Below are positions 5,490-5,620 of a stretch of DNA of 5,620 nucleotides, one piece after another (the first letter of the stretch is position 1; every line of letters starts with the position of its first letter). The DNA is from JBDUDR01 sp040002845. GTDB lineage: Bacteria; Actinomycetota; Actinomycetes; Propionibacteriales; Nocardioidaceae. The notes under the pieces were generated by a model. The model ran no database searches. It had not been told where the DNA came from and saw only the letters and a program-made list of their open reading frames with translations. The translations under genes were made by a program, and so were the position numbers. The stretch spans positions 1 through 5,620 of the forward strand of contig JBDUDR010000160.1 in assembly GCA_040002845.1 (NCBI GenBank), written 5' to 3'.

Positions 5490-5620
5490 AGGTTCAACAT
5501 CCACGATTGAAGTTCTTCGCGCGCTCGCGCTGCGAACGTGAAGCGCAGCATGAGGTATTCCGACTCCTCCGCGGACAGGTCGTCGGCTGAGTTTTCGGCG
5601 CTGGAGGCGGAGACGCCGAG
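5486..5620 (-). CDS. C-terminal end of an unidentified gene entering from the right edge
   Basis: The minus strand is open from the window edge to a TGA at 5486-5488, giving 44 residues ending in SEYLMLRFTFAAR followed by AREELQSWMLNL. Third codon positions are mostly G or C, the amino-acid composition is that of an ordinary acidic-then-helical C-terminus, and the convergent arrangement with the ArsI gene is natural. I do not recognise the family. The start lies outside the window. The fragment is short, so a chance open frame in GC-rich DNA is possible. An overlapping plus-strand frame in the same stretch looks less protein-like. Confidence 0.5.
   Translation of the reverse strand, partial: LGVSASSAENSADDLSAEESEYLMLRFTFAARAREELQSWMLNL

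Noticed and set aside
5393..5590. Plus-strand 65-residue frame over the arsI 3' end
   Set aside because: It is Arg-rich, starts inside arsI and runs opposite a more protein-like minus-strand frame.
1..5620. CRISPR array, tRNA, rRNA or insertion sequence
   Set aside because: No regularly spaced repeats, cloverleaf-like stretch, transposase motif or terminal inverted repeats were seen on either strand.

Overview
The window is GC-rich, with strong G/C preference at third codon positions, GTG starts and tightly packed genes. Together with the gene content (a hyp operon carrying a DUF6390-like gene, and an ArsR with an N-terminal Cys-Cys pair) this suggests a soil-type actinobacterium. The genus cannot be read from this sequence.

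Left part (1-2700, plus strand): the 3' end of a [NiFe]-hydrogenase maturation operon. It holds HypD (5'-truncated by the window edge), HypE (complete, with the C-terminal PRIC cysteine), and a 249-residue protein resembling the DUF6390 family. The three genes are nearly contiguous (2 nt and 0 nt gaps). A strong 16-bp hairpin starts 2 nt after the last stop codon and probably ends the operon. HypD and HypE act in building the Fe(CN)2CO part of the hydrogenase active site, so a hydrogenase and the other hyp genes should lie upstream, outside the window.

Middle (2764-3860): a minus-strand gene for a small exported protein of unknown function (signal peptide, Ser/Thr-rich linker, four-cysteine domain), convergent with the hyp operon. 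A divergent plus-strand NTF2/SnoaL-like gene follows. The 179-nt spacer between them contains nested inverted repeats.

Right part (3820-5450): a compact arsenic-resistance locus. On the minus strand, arsR overlaps an aquaporin (AqpS-like) gene by 4 nt. Divergently, on the plus strand, is an ArsI/CadI-type C-As lyase with all expected metal and arsenic ligands. The 81-nt arsR-arsI spacer carries three copies of CATCTATG, probable ArsR operators. The expected logic is that ArsI demethylates trivalent methylarsenic to arsenite, the channel lets arsenite out, and ArsR senses arsenite. The most striking observation is that the aquaporin frame is interrupted by a single TAG just after the second NPA motif, while the missing last transmembrane helix is still encoded in the same frame downstream. 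The locus is therefore either decaying or uses readthrough or a shortened channel.

Right edge (5486-5620): probably the C-terminal 44 codons of another minus-strand gene, unidentified.
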